A stretch of 64,000 nt of DNA, taken from the NCBI RefSeq assembly GCF_003007675.1, contig NZ_PXNP01000053.1, positions 124,001-188,000 on the forward strand, written 5' to 3'. The notes beneath the pieces are model-generated. The model was not told where the DNA came from and did not search any database. It saw nothing but the letters and a program-made list of their open reading frames with translations. This document shows, piece by piece, positions 17,738 to 25,234 of this stretch. Origin of the DNA: Marinobacter fuscus. Lineage in GTDB: Bacteria; Pseudomonadota; Gammaproteobacteria; Pseudomonadales; Oleiphilaceae. Within the stretch, counting starts at the first letter, position 1; every line of letters begins with the position of its first letter. The position numbers were made by a program, and so were the translations under genes.

Positions 17738-19057
17738 CTAATCCGCCATCAGTGCTTCTATCTCGTCCGTTGTTTTGGGGACGCCTTCGGTCAGATTGCG
17801 ACAGCCCTCTTTGGTGACCACCACATCATCTTCTATACGAATGCCAATGCCCCGCCACTTTTCTTCCACATCGGTATTGGTGGGGCTGATGTACAGGCCT
17901 GGCTCTATGGTCAACACCATACCCGGCTCCAGCAGACGCCAGGCATCACCCACCCGGTAATCACCCACGTCATGCACATCCAGGCCCAGCCAATGCCCGG
18001 TACGGTGCATGAAGAAGGGTTTGTAGGCTTCGCTGGCCAACGCCTCTTCCAGAGTGCCGGAGAGAATACCCAGTTCAATCAGGCCCTGGGTCAGGACTTC
18101 CAGAGCCGCCTCATGGGGCTGGTTCCAGTGATTACCCGGCTTTACCGCCTCGATGGCCGCGTACTGGGCCGCCAGTACCACGTCGTACACCGCCTTCTGT
18201 TCCGGGCTGAACCGGCCACTGACCGGGAAGGTGCGAGTGATGTCAGAGGCGTAACACTCGAGTTCACAGCCAGCATCAATCAGTACCAGATCGCCATCAT
18301 TCAGCGGTGCGCGGTTCTCGATGTAGTGCAAAATACAACTGTTATTACCACCGCCAACGATGGACGGATAGGCGGTGGAGCGGGCGCCATGCTCCATAAA
18401 CGTATGGATGAGTTCAGCTTCCAGATGGTACTCGAAGCCGCCCTGGCGGGCCCGTTTCATCGCCCGGCAATGAGCCTCCGCACTGATCTGGCCAGCCTTG
18501 GCCATCACCCGGATCTCCGCGGGGCTCTTGAACAGGCGCATGTCGTGCAGCAAGTGTTCCAGAGCCACCAGTTCACCCGGCGGATGAGCGCCGGTACGTA
18601 CCTTGCTACGCAGCACTTTCAGCCAATCCATAACCCGGCTGTCGAACGCCGGATCTTTGCCCAGCGGGTAATACACCCGGCTGCGACCTTCCAGCATACC
18701 GGGCAGAATGTCGTCGATATCGGCAATTGGGAAGGCATCATCAACCCCGTAGTGCTCAATAGCCCCCTCCGGCCCCACCAGAAAGCCGTCCCAGAGTTCT
18801 TTTTCCGGGTTACGCTCTTTGCAGAACAACACGGTTTCACCGTGTTCGCGCCCGGGGATCAGTACCAGCACAGCTTCCGGCTCACCAAAGCCGGTCAGAT
18901 AATGAAAGTCGCTGTCCTGACGAAACGGATGCAATACATCCCGGTTGCGCACCCGTTCCGGAGCCGCGGGCAGAATGGCGATGCTGTCCGGCGCCATACG
19001 ATCCATCAGTTTACGGCGGCGCTCGGCAAACTCTTTCATTGGAATACGGTGAGGCAT
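17738..19057 (-). CDS. pepP: Xaa-Pro aminopeptidase PepP
   Basis: The 439-residue metallopeptidase (E. coli PepP 441) removes N-terminal residues that precede proline. The two-metal site is visible: LVLIDAGCELECYASDITRTFP (both Asp ligands), HRTGHWLGLDVHD (His), LTIEPGLYI (Glu) and GIRIEDDVVV (Glu). The N-terminal aminopeptidase-P domain starts with IPMKEFAERRRKL. The ATG lies 12 bases after the ygfB-like gene. The conserved gammaproteobacterial order ygfB-pepP-ubiH-ubiI supports the call. Confidence 0.95.
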   Translation of the reverse strand: MPHRIPMKEFAERRRKLMDRMAPDSIAILPAAPERVRNRDVLHPFRQDSDFHYLTGFGEPEAVLVLIPGREHGETVLFCKERNPEKELWDGFLVGPEGAIEHYGVDDAFPIADIDDILPGMLEGRSRVYYPLGKDPAFDSRVMDWLKVLRSKVRTGAHPPGELVALEHLLHDMRLFKSPAEIRVMAKAGQISAEAHCRAMKRARQGGFEYHLEAELIHTFMEHGARSTAYPSIVGGGNNSCILHYIENRAPLNDGDLVLIDAGCELECYASDITRTFPVSGRFSPEQKAVYDVVLAAQYAAIEAVKPGNHWNQPHEAALEVLTQGLIELGILSGTLEEALASEAYKPFFMHRTGHWLGLDVHDVGDYRVGDAWRLLEPGMVLTIEPGLYISPTNTDVEEKWRGIGIRIEDDVVVTKEGCRNLTEGVPKTTDEIEALMAD

Positions 19058-19069
19058 GATATCTCCTGA

Positions 19070-19666
19070 TCAGTGCAACGTGGGCGCCTGGCCTTTCGGT
19101 TTCTCCGGCTCGTTAAATTCGGTAAAGACCGCCAGAGCGCCCAGGCGCACGTATTCGGTAATCTCCAGCAACTGCTGCTCACTCTCGTCGTCAGATTCCT
19201 CGTCTTCCGACAGTTGGCTGATCGCCACCATATCCTCGATCAGCTCCCGAATCTCCTCCGGAGCTTCGCCCAGCGACGCTCCGGCGGTTACGGCCATGCC
19301 CTCCAGAAAGCCCCGCACCCAGGCAATCAAAGCCTCCAGCCGCTGCTCAATGGCGTAATCGTCGTCTGGCAGCAAAGGTTGAAAACTCATGTCCGTAGCT
19401 TGCAGCTGAGCCAGCGTCCCTGCATAGGCATTGGCCATGAAGGGCGCCAGCTCATCCGATTCTTCGGCGGTCTCTTCCGCCAATCCCATGTGTTCACGCA
19501 CCGTAGCCAACCAGGCTTCGTCTTCCATACGGGCACCGGTTGCCAGCCGACCACACAGCGCACCGTGTAACTCCGAGGGGTGGCTGAACGCACGGTGGGC
19601 AGTAAACAGGTTGGCCCAACGTTCGAATTCGGCGGCCCGGGCCGCAGCGCTATCGGTTTCAGACAT
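19070..19666 (-). CDS. ygfB: UPF0149 (YgfB/YecA-like) protein
   Basis: The product, 198 residues from ATG 19666 (MSETDSAAARAAEF), has the all-helical acidic pattern of the UPF0149 family (HPSELHGALCGRLATGARM; SLGEAPEEIRELIEDMVAIS). An AAGGA ribosome site lies 10-11 bases upstream. A longer reading back to 19783 has no support. It opens the pepP-ubiH-ubiI operon, as in E. coli. The family has no firmly established biochemical role, although links to transcription termination have been proposed in pseudomonads. Confidence 0.88.
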   Translation of the reverse strand: MSETDSAAARAAEFERWANLFTAHRAFSHPSELHGALCGRLATGARMEDEAWLATVREHMGLAEETAEESDELAPFMANAYAGTLAQLQATDMSFQPLLPDDDYAIEQRLEALIAWVRGFLEGMAVTAGASLGEAPEEIRELIEDMVAISQLSEDEESDDESEQQLLEITEYVRLGALAVFTEFNEPEKPKGQAPTLH

Positions 19667-19797
19667 GAAGCAGAATATCCTTGGTGGTAAAAGCCAGTTG
19701 GCACTGGCGTCGTTGTCAGTGCCACATCCTACCATTCCACAGATATCCTGACACGAACCACCAGAACGGACTTGCATTTTCACGCCACAAATAGAAA

Positions 19798-19809
19798 ATG
19801 TTATAACAT
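19798..19809. promoter_or_regulatory. Zur-box-like palindrome
   Basis: The 12-base perfect palindrome ATGTTATAACAT sits 22 bases before the ATG of the DUF2796/ZrgA gene, within a wider GAAAATG...CATATC context. This matches the core of gammaproteobacterial Zur sites. Zur with zinc would block transcription and release it when zinc is scarce. It could also touch the divergent ygfB promoter. The palindrome is seen; the regulator is inferred. Confidence 0.65.
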
Positions 19810-19830
19810 ATCAAAAGCCAGGAGATTGCC

Positions 19831-20385
19831 ATGGGATGCCACCCACTTGTTCACCGAACCGCGTTACTGGCGGGGCTTATTATCGCCGCCTCCGGCACAG
19901 CGACCGCCAATAGCAATCCGGGAGCTCATCAACACGGCCACGCCAACCTCCAGATGGCAATCGAGGGACACAGTATCTCACTGATGCTCATGTCCCCAGC
20001 GGCCAATCTGATAGGCTTCGAACATCAACCCCATACCGACGCTGAAAAACAACAACTGAGCGACCTGGTTCGATGGGCAAGCGACACGCCGCTGATCAAC
20101 ACCCCGGAGCAACGATGCCTGGTCACCGATAGCCAACTGCACACTTCTTGGCCGCAGGGAGGCCACCACGACCACCATCAAGACCATGAAGAAAACAGCC
20201 ACGGCGACATAGAAATATCGCAGACGCTGGACTGCCAGGGACTTGGCAATTCAGATCAGTGGTCAACACCACTGATGGCTGAATTTCCGGATATTGAACA
20301 ATTGGATGTGCAGTGGGTAAGCCCGCAAGGCCAGGGAGGAACTCGCCTGGAACACCCGGCCTCAAGCTTCCGGATAGAGCACTAG
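19831..20385 (+). CDS. ZrgA-like (DUF2796) periplasmic zinc-binding protein
   Basis: The 184-residue product has a signal peptide (LLAGLIIAASGTATA) and then GAHQHGHANLQMAIEGHSISLMLMSPAANLIGFEH, the DUF2796 hallmark. A His/Asp-rich patch follows (HHDHHQDHEENSHGD, about 111-126), expected to bind metal. ZrgA of Vibrio cholerae, the named member of this family, belongs to a zinc-regulated uptake locus. ATG at 19831 follows an AGGAG site and lies just downstream of a Zur-like box. The nearby ABC transporter and DUF3299 gene agree with a zinc role, which remains inference here. Confidence 0.82.
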   Translation: MGCHPLVHRTALLAGLIIAASGTATANSNPGAHQHGHANLQMAIEGHSISLMLMSPAANLIGFEHQPHTDAEKQQLSDLVRWASDTPLINTPEQRCLVTDSQLHTSWPQGGHHDHHQDHEENSHGDIEISQTLDCQGLGNSDQWSTPLMAEFPDIEQLDVQWVSPQGQGGTRLEHPASSFRIEH

Positions 20386-20466
20386 TGTTCCATCCGGTGA
20401 ATTCGCGAACTTACTGAGCTTCCGAGAATTCGAAGAGTTTGGCGTGGTAAAAAAGCGCCCCCAGAC

Positions 20467-20988
20467 TTACTGGGTCTCGGTATAAGGCGCCACAGACTCT
20501 GCCACCATGGAGTAGGAAGAGTTCCCGACTTCATGCTCGGTGCGCTCAATCAACAATTCGCCCTCGATCCAGACCGGATCGTACAGCGCTTCCAGGGTGA
20601 AGCCTTCTCTATACTTCACATGGATAATCTGATTTGGAGGCGGGGGCGGTACGTGAATACAGGCGCCGTAATAGGGCACCAGGAAGAACTCAAGAATGCG
20701 CATATCATTGGTGGTTTTCAGCGGCACCACAAAACCGGGAATGCGCCCTTCAACATTGGCCATTTCTGGCACCACACGGCCAGTCATGATTTCATCCGGC
20801 AATAGCGCAGGGCCGTCCCCGTCATGCTCAATTTCCGGCAGATTCTCCAGCAGCGCCAGATCCTCGGCAGGCATCAGTTCCAGCCAGTCGATCTCACGAG
20901 CATCAGCAGCAAGCCCCTGACAGGCCAACAGAAGACCTACCAGCGCCAGACGCGCAAACAACCGGTAACTTTGAACGTTGATCAACAT
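20467..20988 (-). CDS. DUF3299 exported protein
   Basis: The 173-residue product has a signal peptide (LFARLALVGLLLACQGLAADA) and a DUF3299 domain with the strongly conserved stretch PGFVVPLKTTNDMRILEFFLVPYYGACIHVPPPPPNQ, whose cysteine and proline run are typical. The start is taken as ATG 20988 (MLINVQ) rather than the TTG two codons upstream. The gene is convergent with the ZrgA-like gene and divergent from the ABC transporter at 21057. DUF3299 proteins often travel with this type of zinc transporter; no biochemical function is known to me. Confidence 0.78.
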   Translation of the reverse strand: MLINVQSYRLFARLALVGLLLACQGLAADAREIDWLELMPAEDLALLENLPEIEHDGDGPALLPDEIMTGRVVPEMANVEGRIPGFVVPLKTTNDMRILEFFLVPYYGACIHVPPPPPNQIIHVKYREGFTLEALYDPVWIEGELLIERTEHEVGNSSYSMVAESVAPYTETQ

Positions 20989-21056
20989 CGGCAATCATTC
21001 TCTCGCAATCACACCCATAACCCGCGGCATCATAGCGCGACTGAGCCAAGCGATAT

Positions 21057-21770
21057 ATGAACACTGAGCAAGAAGCCCTGAAAATGCCCAGGCTAGACCA
21101 GCCACTGGCCATCCAGACCTGCAACCTGGCCTTTCGCTGGCCGGGGCAGACCGCTGTTCTGCACTTTCCAGACATCGCACTGCCTCAGGGCCAACACCTG
21201 TTCCTTCATGGCCCCAGCGGCAGTGGCAAGAGCAGTTTGCTGGGGCTGCTGGCAGGCATGCAACGCCCGATTTCAGGCAGCATCAAGCTACTGGGCTGCC
21301 ATCTCGACACGCTCTCCGCAAGCGCCCGGGATCGGTTTCGGGCAGACCACGCCGGGGTAATCTTTCAGCAATTCAATCTGGTGCCCTACCTGAGCGCCAT
21401 GGCCAACACCCTGCTGCCCTGCCGGCTCTCCCGCCTGCGCAAGGAACGCTCGACCACCGCACCAGAACAAGCTGCCGAAACCCTGCTGACCCACCTGGGG
21501 ATTACCCGGGATCACTGGTACCGGTATGTCGGCCAGCTGTCCATCGGCCAGCAACAACGGGTAGCCGCCGCCCGAGCCCTGATCGGCGCACCAGAGCTTA
21601 TCCTGGCCGACGAGCCTACCTCTGCCCTGGATACCGACAACCGGGATCGATTTCTGGATTTACTGCTTGATCTGGCCCGAGAACGAAACAGCTCCGTGGT
21701 GTTCGTCAGCCACGACCAGGCTCTGGCCCGGCATTTTGACCAGCGCCTGAACCTGGAGGCGAGACCATGA
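21057..21770 (+). CDS. ABC transporter ATP-binding protein (LolD/MacB class, Zrg-like)
   Basis: The 237-residue ATPase has Walker A GPSGSGKSS (about 53-61), Q-loop VIFQQFNLV, a variant signature LSIGQQQR (Ile where Gly is usual) and Walker B LILADEPTSALD. It belongs to the MacB/LolD-like class that works with FtsX-type permeases. The stop overlaps the ATG of the permease gene (ATGA at 21767-21770), showing tight coupling. The setting beside ZrgA and DUF3299 suggests a part in zinc homeostasis, but substrate cannot be read from the sequence. An alternative ATG (MPRLDQ) nine codons in is possible. Confidence 0.85.
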   Translation: MNTEQEALKMPRLDQPLAIQTCNLAFRWPGQTAVLHFPDIALPQGQHLFLHGPSGSGKSSLLGLLAGMQRPISGSIKLLGCHLDTLSASARDRFRADHAGVIFQQFNLVPYLSAMANTLLPCRLSRLRKERSTTAPEQAAETLLTHLGITRDHWYRYVGQLSIGQQQRVAAARALIGAPELILADEPTSALDTDNRDRFLDLLLDLARERNSSVVFVSHDQALARHFDQRLNLEARP

Positions 21771-23041
21771 ACACTTTGCGACTGGCGTTGTCACTCACCG
21801 CAGCCAGCCTTTGGTATCGCCGCAGGGCGCTGTCCCTGATTGGCCTGACACTGACCCTGAGCATCACCCTGATGCTGGGTATCCAGTATCTGCGCACCGA
21901 GGTGCGACAATCGTTCACCAGCACCATCAGCGGTACCGACCTGATCGTCGGCGCCCGCAGTGGGCAACTGAATCTGCTGCTGTATACGGTGTTCCACATT
22001 GGCGATGCCACCAACAACATCCGCTGGTCGACCTACCAGGCGCTGCAAAACGATGCCCGCATCGACTGGCTGATCCCCATTTCACTCGGCGACAGCTATC
22101 GGGGATTCCGTGTAGTCAGCACCAACGATCAGTTTCTGGCGCGCTTTCGCTATGGTAACGATCAGCCCCTGAGCCTTACCCAAGGTGCCTGGTTCAATGA
22201 TCTGTTCGACGTGGTACTGGGGGCCGATGTGGCACGCCGACTGGGCCATCAACTGGATGAACAGATCGTGCTGTCCCACGGCGGCGGACGCACCAGTTTT
22301 GCCAACCATAAGGATTTGCCGTTCCGGGTATCCGGTATCCTCAAACCCACCGGCACCCCGGTCGATCAGGCGGTGTACATCAGCCTGGATGCCATGGAAG
22401 CCATGCATGTAGGCTGGGAATCCGGCATCGCCCTGCCCGGGCGGGTGCTCTCGCCAACACAAGCCCGCGCCCGGGACTACACACCCACTGCCATCACCGC
22501 GGTGTTCCTTGGTCTGAACCAGCCGATACAGACCTTTGCCGTGCAGCGGGAACTGAACCAAAGCACTCAAGAACCACTGTCTGCCATTCTGCCGGGGGTT
22601 GCCCTCAGCGAGTTATGGCGCATGATGGGGCAGTTCGAACAAGCGCTGCTCGGCATCAGCGCGTTTGTGGTGGCAATCAGCCTGATTGGCCTGATCGCCG
22701 TGTTCCTGACCCTGCAGGCGCAACGCCAGCAGGAAATTGCGGTACTGCGGGCCACCGGCGCCTCGCCTGGCCTGATCGCCTCGCTGTATAGCCTGGAATG
22801 CGTTGGCCTGTCCCTCGCCAGCTGTCTGCTGGCCTTGCTGCTGGGTATGCTCGGTATTCTGGCGCTCGGCCCCTGGCTTCTGGAGCATTACAGCCTGAAA
22901 ATCCGGCTCCGGCCACTCCGCGTGGATGAATGGGCGCTGCTGGGGGCAGTGCCTCTGGCGGCCCTCGCAGTATCGCTGTTACCGGCGTTCGCCACCTGGC
23001 GAACCGGAAAGCAACAAAGCTTCCAAAAACCGGGCCTGTGA
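21767..23041 (+). CDS. FtsX-like ABC permease (MacB class, Zrg-like)
   Basis: The 424-residue permease has the MacB/LolC layout: one N-terminal membrane helix (ALSLIGLTLTLSITLMLGIQY), a large periplasmic domain (about 50-270), then three helices in the FtsX domain (LLGISAFVVAISLIGLIAVFLTL; LIASLYSLECVGLSLASCLLALLLGMLGIL; WALLGAVPLAALAVSLLPAFATWR). It pairs with the ATPase just upstream. Such transporters move or shuttle substrates from the periplasmic face rather than importing by a binding protein, which leaves open how the system would contribute to zinc uptake. Confidence 0.85.
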   Translation: MNTLRLALSLTAASLWYRRRALSLIGLTLTLSITLMLGIQYLRTEVRQSFTSTISGTDLIVGARSGQLNLLLYTVFHIGDATNNIRWSTYQALQNDARIDWLIPISLGDSYRGFRVVSTNDQFLARFRYGNDQPLSLTQGAWFNDLFDVVLGADVARRLGHQLDEQIVLSHGGGRTSFANHKDLPFRVSGILKPTGTPVDQAVYISLDAMEAMHVGWESGIALPGRVLSPTQARARDYTPTAITAVFLGLNQPIQTFAVQRELNQSTQEPLSAILPGVALSELWRMMGQFEQALLGISAFVVAISLIGLIAVFLTLQAQRQQEIAVLRATGASPGLIASLYSLECVGLSLASCLLALLLGMLGILALGPWLLEHYSLKIRLRPLRVDEWALLGAVPLAALAVSLLPAFATWRTGKQQSFQKPGL

Positions 23042-23162
23042 TGGTCTGCCGTAAACGGTGACACACCTCACGACTGACGCGCCATGACATCGGGTTAAAT
23101 TGACCGGTCTGGCGCGCGCACTTATAGTAACTCCCAACAAAATCATTGACGTTGGGCAGGCC

Positions 23163-23369
23163 ATGGAACAGTCCGAAGTACAGGCATTAGCGGACAAGCT
23201 GGACAAGCTGATTGAGCGCTGCGAAAAGCTGGAGAAAGACAACGCCCTGCTGAGGGATTTGCAGGACGACTGGAACCGGGAACGGGCCCAGCTGATGCAC
23301 AAGAACGATCTTGCCAAAAACAAGATTGAAGCCATGATCGGGCGCCTACGGGCACTGGAGCACCATTGA
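23163..23369 (+). CDS. Short coiled-coil protein, TIGR02449 family (ZapB-like)
   Basis: The 68-residue protein is almost one coiled coil (ALADKLDKLIERCEKLEKDNALLRDLQDDWNRERAQL). The ATG at 23163 (MEQSEV) follows GGGCAGG; the earlier in-frame start at 23100 would add a non-helical leader. It overlaps zapA by one base (TGATG). Proteins of this size placed before zapA resemble ZapB and may help organise the Z-ring; that role is inferred from location and structure. Confidence 0.8.
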   Translation: MEQSEVQALADKLDKLIERCEKLEKDNALLRDLQDDWNRERAQLMHKNDLAKNKIEAMIGRLRALEHH

Positions 23370-23665
23370 TGTCACAGTCATCCACCACGGTCGAAGTCCG
23401 AATTCTCGACAAGGAATATCTGGTTGCCTGCCCGCAGGAAGAACAGGAAGCCCTGCTCAAGGCCGCCCGGCACCTGGATACCAAAATGCGGGAAATCCGC
23501 TCTACCGGCAAAGTATTCGGCACCGAGCGCATTGCGGTGATGGCCGCCCTGAACATCACTCATGAATTACTCGAGCGGGACACCATGTCGGACGCCACCA
23601 GCAGTCTCCTGAAAGCCATGGACAACCGGCTTGACAAGGCACTGGGCGAGCCCTCAGGCAACTAA
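23369..23665 (+). CDS. zapA: Cell division protein ZapA
   Basis: The 98-residue FtsZ-bundling protein starts at ATG 23369 (MSQSSTTVEVRILDKEYLVACPQ); a TTG codon just before it is less likely. The N-terminal domain has the ZapA pattern (EVRILDKEYLVACPQEEQEALLKAARHLDTKM), and the C-terminal helix (VMAALNITHELLERD) forms the tetramer coiled coil. It lies next to the 6S RNA gene, as in many gammaproteobacteria. Confidence 0.93.
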   Translation: MSQSSTTVEVRILDKEYLVACPQEEQEALLKAARHLDTKMREIRSTGKVFGTERIAVMAALNITHELLERDTMSDATSSLLKAMDNRLDKALGEPSGN

Positions 23666-23688
23666 ACCGGAATCTTTGGCCGAAGCAC

Positions 23689-23719
23689 TTGCAATCGGCC
23701 CCGCCCATGGGCCTATAAT
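23689..23719 (+). promoter_or_regulatory. promoter of the 6S RNA gene
   Basis: TTGCAA at 23689-23694 and a consensus TATAAT at 23714-23719 (19-base spacer) lie immediately before the 6S RNA, placing the start near 23726. The -10 is perfect and the -35 is moderate. Confidence 0.6.
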
Positions 23720-23725
23720 GGGCTC

Positions 23726-23909
23726 AACTTCCTGGGCTGTTCGCTGGTCGGGTACGTCCTCGAGCCGATACGCAATACCCAGGTGGCTACTCCAGGGCAT
23801 TGTGAGCATGTCCCCCAAGGGGGAAAGCCTAATATGTCACAGCGGCCACCGACCTTGAACTTCTGGGTTCAAGGGCTACATCCGATAACGGCAGCCCGGG
23901 AAGCTTTAT
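23726..23909 (+). ncRNA. ssrS: 6S RNA
   Basis: About 184 bases, the size of E. coli 6S RNA, that bind and regulate sigma-70 RNA polymerase. The ends pair: TTCCTGGGCTG near 23729-23739 with CAGCCCGGGAA near 23892-23902. Conserved landmarks in order are TGTTCGC, GAGCCGATA, GTGAGCATG, AAGCCTAA, then the hairpin CCTTGAA...GGTTCAAGG and the closing strand. Placement between zapA and fau is conserved. Its last 56 bases (23854-23909) occur again at 25178-25233, so the 3' end here may have been supplied by an inserted element. Confidence 0.9.
23854..23909 (+). repeat. left copy of 56-bp direct repeat (6S RNA 3' end)
   Basis: The 56 bases from CTTGAACTTCTGG to AGCTTTAT match 25178-25233 with one difference (G at 23884, A at 25208). 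Copies in the same orientation 1324 bases apart, one inside a structural RNA gene, are what site-specific integration into the end of an RNA gene leaves behind. Confidence 0.85.
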
Positions 23910-24126
23910 CTCAGACGCTCTATCCTAAGAGGCTTTTTACACTTACAGTCGAGCATTCCGCACACCACCCGTTTTCCCTTCAACATTCGTCTGACACGCA
24001 ACCTCAGGCGCTCGCACAGGATAGCCCGGTTAGTTAGGCTGGACGAGTACCCCGGCACAACCCTAGTGCGAGGAGAACACCTTTAGCTCTCCTGATTTCC
24101 GTTATATGACATCTCGCCTATCAGTT

Positions 24127-24501
24127 TCAGACTGCGGGAGCCTTCACTACCGGAAGGTAAAAAGCGAGCTGAAAGCCCATCATAAGCGCGCTAACAACAG
24201 CAAGATAGGACAGATCACCAAGTCGCCGTCGAGCGATCGGCATATAGCGAAACCGGATATAAACATAGGCCAGCATAAAAAACGCGAATAGAACGGAAAT
24301 CCAGGGTTGTACCAGAAAGTCGAGGAGATTCGACCCCATAAGCGGAGCCTCGGAACCATATATTCCATCACTCATTTCCTGAAAGCCACCACGCCCAAAC
24401 GGTACTGTTAACAATGCAAAAGAAAGAACCGCAGCAGCGCAACGTGACAAGAAAAGTAAAACCCGCCCAATAAGGCGGGTTAGAGGAAAAGCACCGTTCA
24501 T
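24127..24501 (-). CDS. hypothetical membrane protein of the 6S insert
   Basis: I do not recognise this gene. The 124-residue reading has three hydrophobic stretches (LIGRVLLFLSRCAAAVLSFALL; LVQPWISVLFAFFMLAYVYI; LSYLAVVSALMMGFQLAFYL) separated by short basic segments. A hairpin with a T-rich flank that reads as a minus-strand terminator (24460-24480) lies inside its first codons, so the real start may be ATG 24375 (MSDGIYGSEA, 82 residues, two membrane helices). The gene follows the 144-residue gene by 19 bases. Possibly a phage-type membrane protein, but nothing in the sequence proves that. Confidence 0.5.
   Translation of the reverse strand: MNGAFPLTRLIGRVLLFLSRCAAAVLSFALLTVPFGRGGFQEMSDGIYGSEAPLMGSNLLDFLVQPWISVLFAFFMLAYVYIRFRYMPIARRRLGDLSYLAVVSALMMGFQLAFYLPVVKAPAV
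24460..24480 (-). terminator. hairpin resembling a terminator after the 144-residue gene
   Basis: ACCCGCC and GGCGGGT pair around a 7-base loop, and on the minus strand the stem is followed by TTTTACTTTTC. It would end transcription about 40 bases after the stop of the gene at 24521-24955, inside the first codons of the next open frame. Confidence 0.5.
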
Positions 24502-24520
24502 ATAGCACCAGGCTCCGCCA

Positions 24521-24955
24521 TCATTGACTTATCAATCTGGCACGACCACGAGCCCGTGTTTCGGCCAGTTGCCCTCCTGTCATTCTGATACCCTTCCGGT
24601 TTAGAACCTCTTGGGATCTTCCATCTCCATCAATGAGTAAAATGGTTACGTCCGCCTTTCCGGAACCCAGAAAAGTACCACTAACCTCAATATCTATTGT
24701 TTTTCCAGACATGTTGGTTAACGAAAACGACTGAAACTCTTCTGGTGAAAGCTTTATCGGTGGCGTCTTGATGGATCCATAAACAATCGTGGAGTTATCT
24801 CCGCCAACAGAAAGATATTCTGCAATACCATACGTTCGCAGCGGCTTACCTGGGGCAGAATTGATCTGTATGTACGATGCGGAAATTGCGTTGATGCCAA
24901 AGCCGGTTCTGGGAATACCGACACCCAATCCATCGAGTTTGATGATTGCTTCCAT
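24521..24955 (-). CDS. hypothetical protein of the 6S insert
   Basis: I do not recognise this gene. The 144-residue product is predicted mostly beta-strand, with no signal peptide or membrane segment; it is rich in Gly, Ser, Thr and Ile in the first two thirds and ends in a basic tail (AETRARGRARLISQ). A strong AAGGAGAG ribosome site precedes the ATG at 24955, and TTGACA (minus strand, 25010-25005) lies about 50 bases upstream, so it looks expressed. A small beta-rich protein next to a small membrane protein would suit a virion or structural component of a small phage, but this is only a guess from size and composition. Confidence 0.6.
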   Translation of the reverse strand: MEAIIKLDGLGVGIPRTGFGINAISASYIQINSAPGKPLRTYGIAEYLSVGGDNSTIVYGSIKTPPIKLSPEEFQSFSLTNMSGKTIDIEVSGTFLGSGKADVTILLIDGDGRSQEVLNRKGIRMTGGQLAETRARGRARLISQ

Positions 24956-25004
24956 GAATCTCTCCTTTTCATCCTTGCCGGAGTCTTACTCGAATGATTC
25001 CGGT

Positions 25005-25025
25005 TGTCAAGAATCAGGAATTATA
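25005..25025 (-). promoter_or_regulatory. possible promoter elements for the 144-residue gene
   Basis: On the minus strand a consensus TATAAT (25025-25020) and a consensus TTGACA (25010-25005) occur upstream of the ATG at 24955. They are not spaced to form one promoter with each other; each would need a weaker partner. Which one is used cannot be decided from sequence. Confidence 0.3.
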
Positions 25026-25177
25026 ACGAACGCCAATAAGCGAACACCATCAAGGTTATGGTAATCTGAGTGAAAGCCACCATTTACCCCTGCTATTGAA
25101 CTGCACAACTTCATGAAAACGTGCTAATAATCGAAACCCGAATAACTTTCTGTTTTTAATTATCAGACCTAAAATCT

Positions 25178-25233
25178 CTTGAACTTCTGGGTTCAAGGGC
25201 TACATCCAATAACGGCAGCCCGGGAAGCTTTAT
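25178..25233 (+). repeat. right copy of 56-bp direct repeat (6S RNA 3' end)
   Basis: This second copy of the 6S RNA terminal hairpin and closing strand has one mismatch to 23854-23909. It has no 5' half of 6S RNA in front of it, so it cannot form 6S RNA. It ends one base before the TTG start of fau, which suggests that it is the ancestral 3' junction of the 6S gene with fau. Confidence 0.85.
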
Positions 25234-25234
25234 T

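Larger units (their letters stand above)
23910..25177. mobile_element. small insert between the 6S RNA gene and fau
   Basis: About 1.27 kb lies between the two 56-bp repeats; counting one repeat the unit is 1324 bases. It holds two minus-strand genes (24127-24501 and 24521-24955) and flanks of about 220 bases on each side with no recognised gene. The insert separates 6S RNA from fau, which are adjacent in relatives. No integrase, transposase or replication gene is visible, so it is either a remnant or an element moved in trans. Base composition is more A+T-rich than its core neighbours. Confidence 0.6.

Noticed and set aside
17648..19069. 473-codon plus-strand frame opposite pepP
   Set aside because: Shadow of pepP; no ribosome site and no recognisable fold.
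23783..24037. Open frame of 84 codons across the 6S RNA
   Set aside because: It runs through the structured RNA and the repeat, has no ribosome site, and its protein has no family-like pattern.
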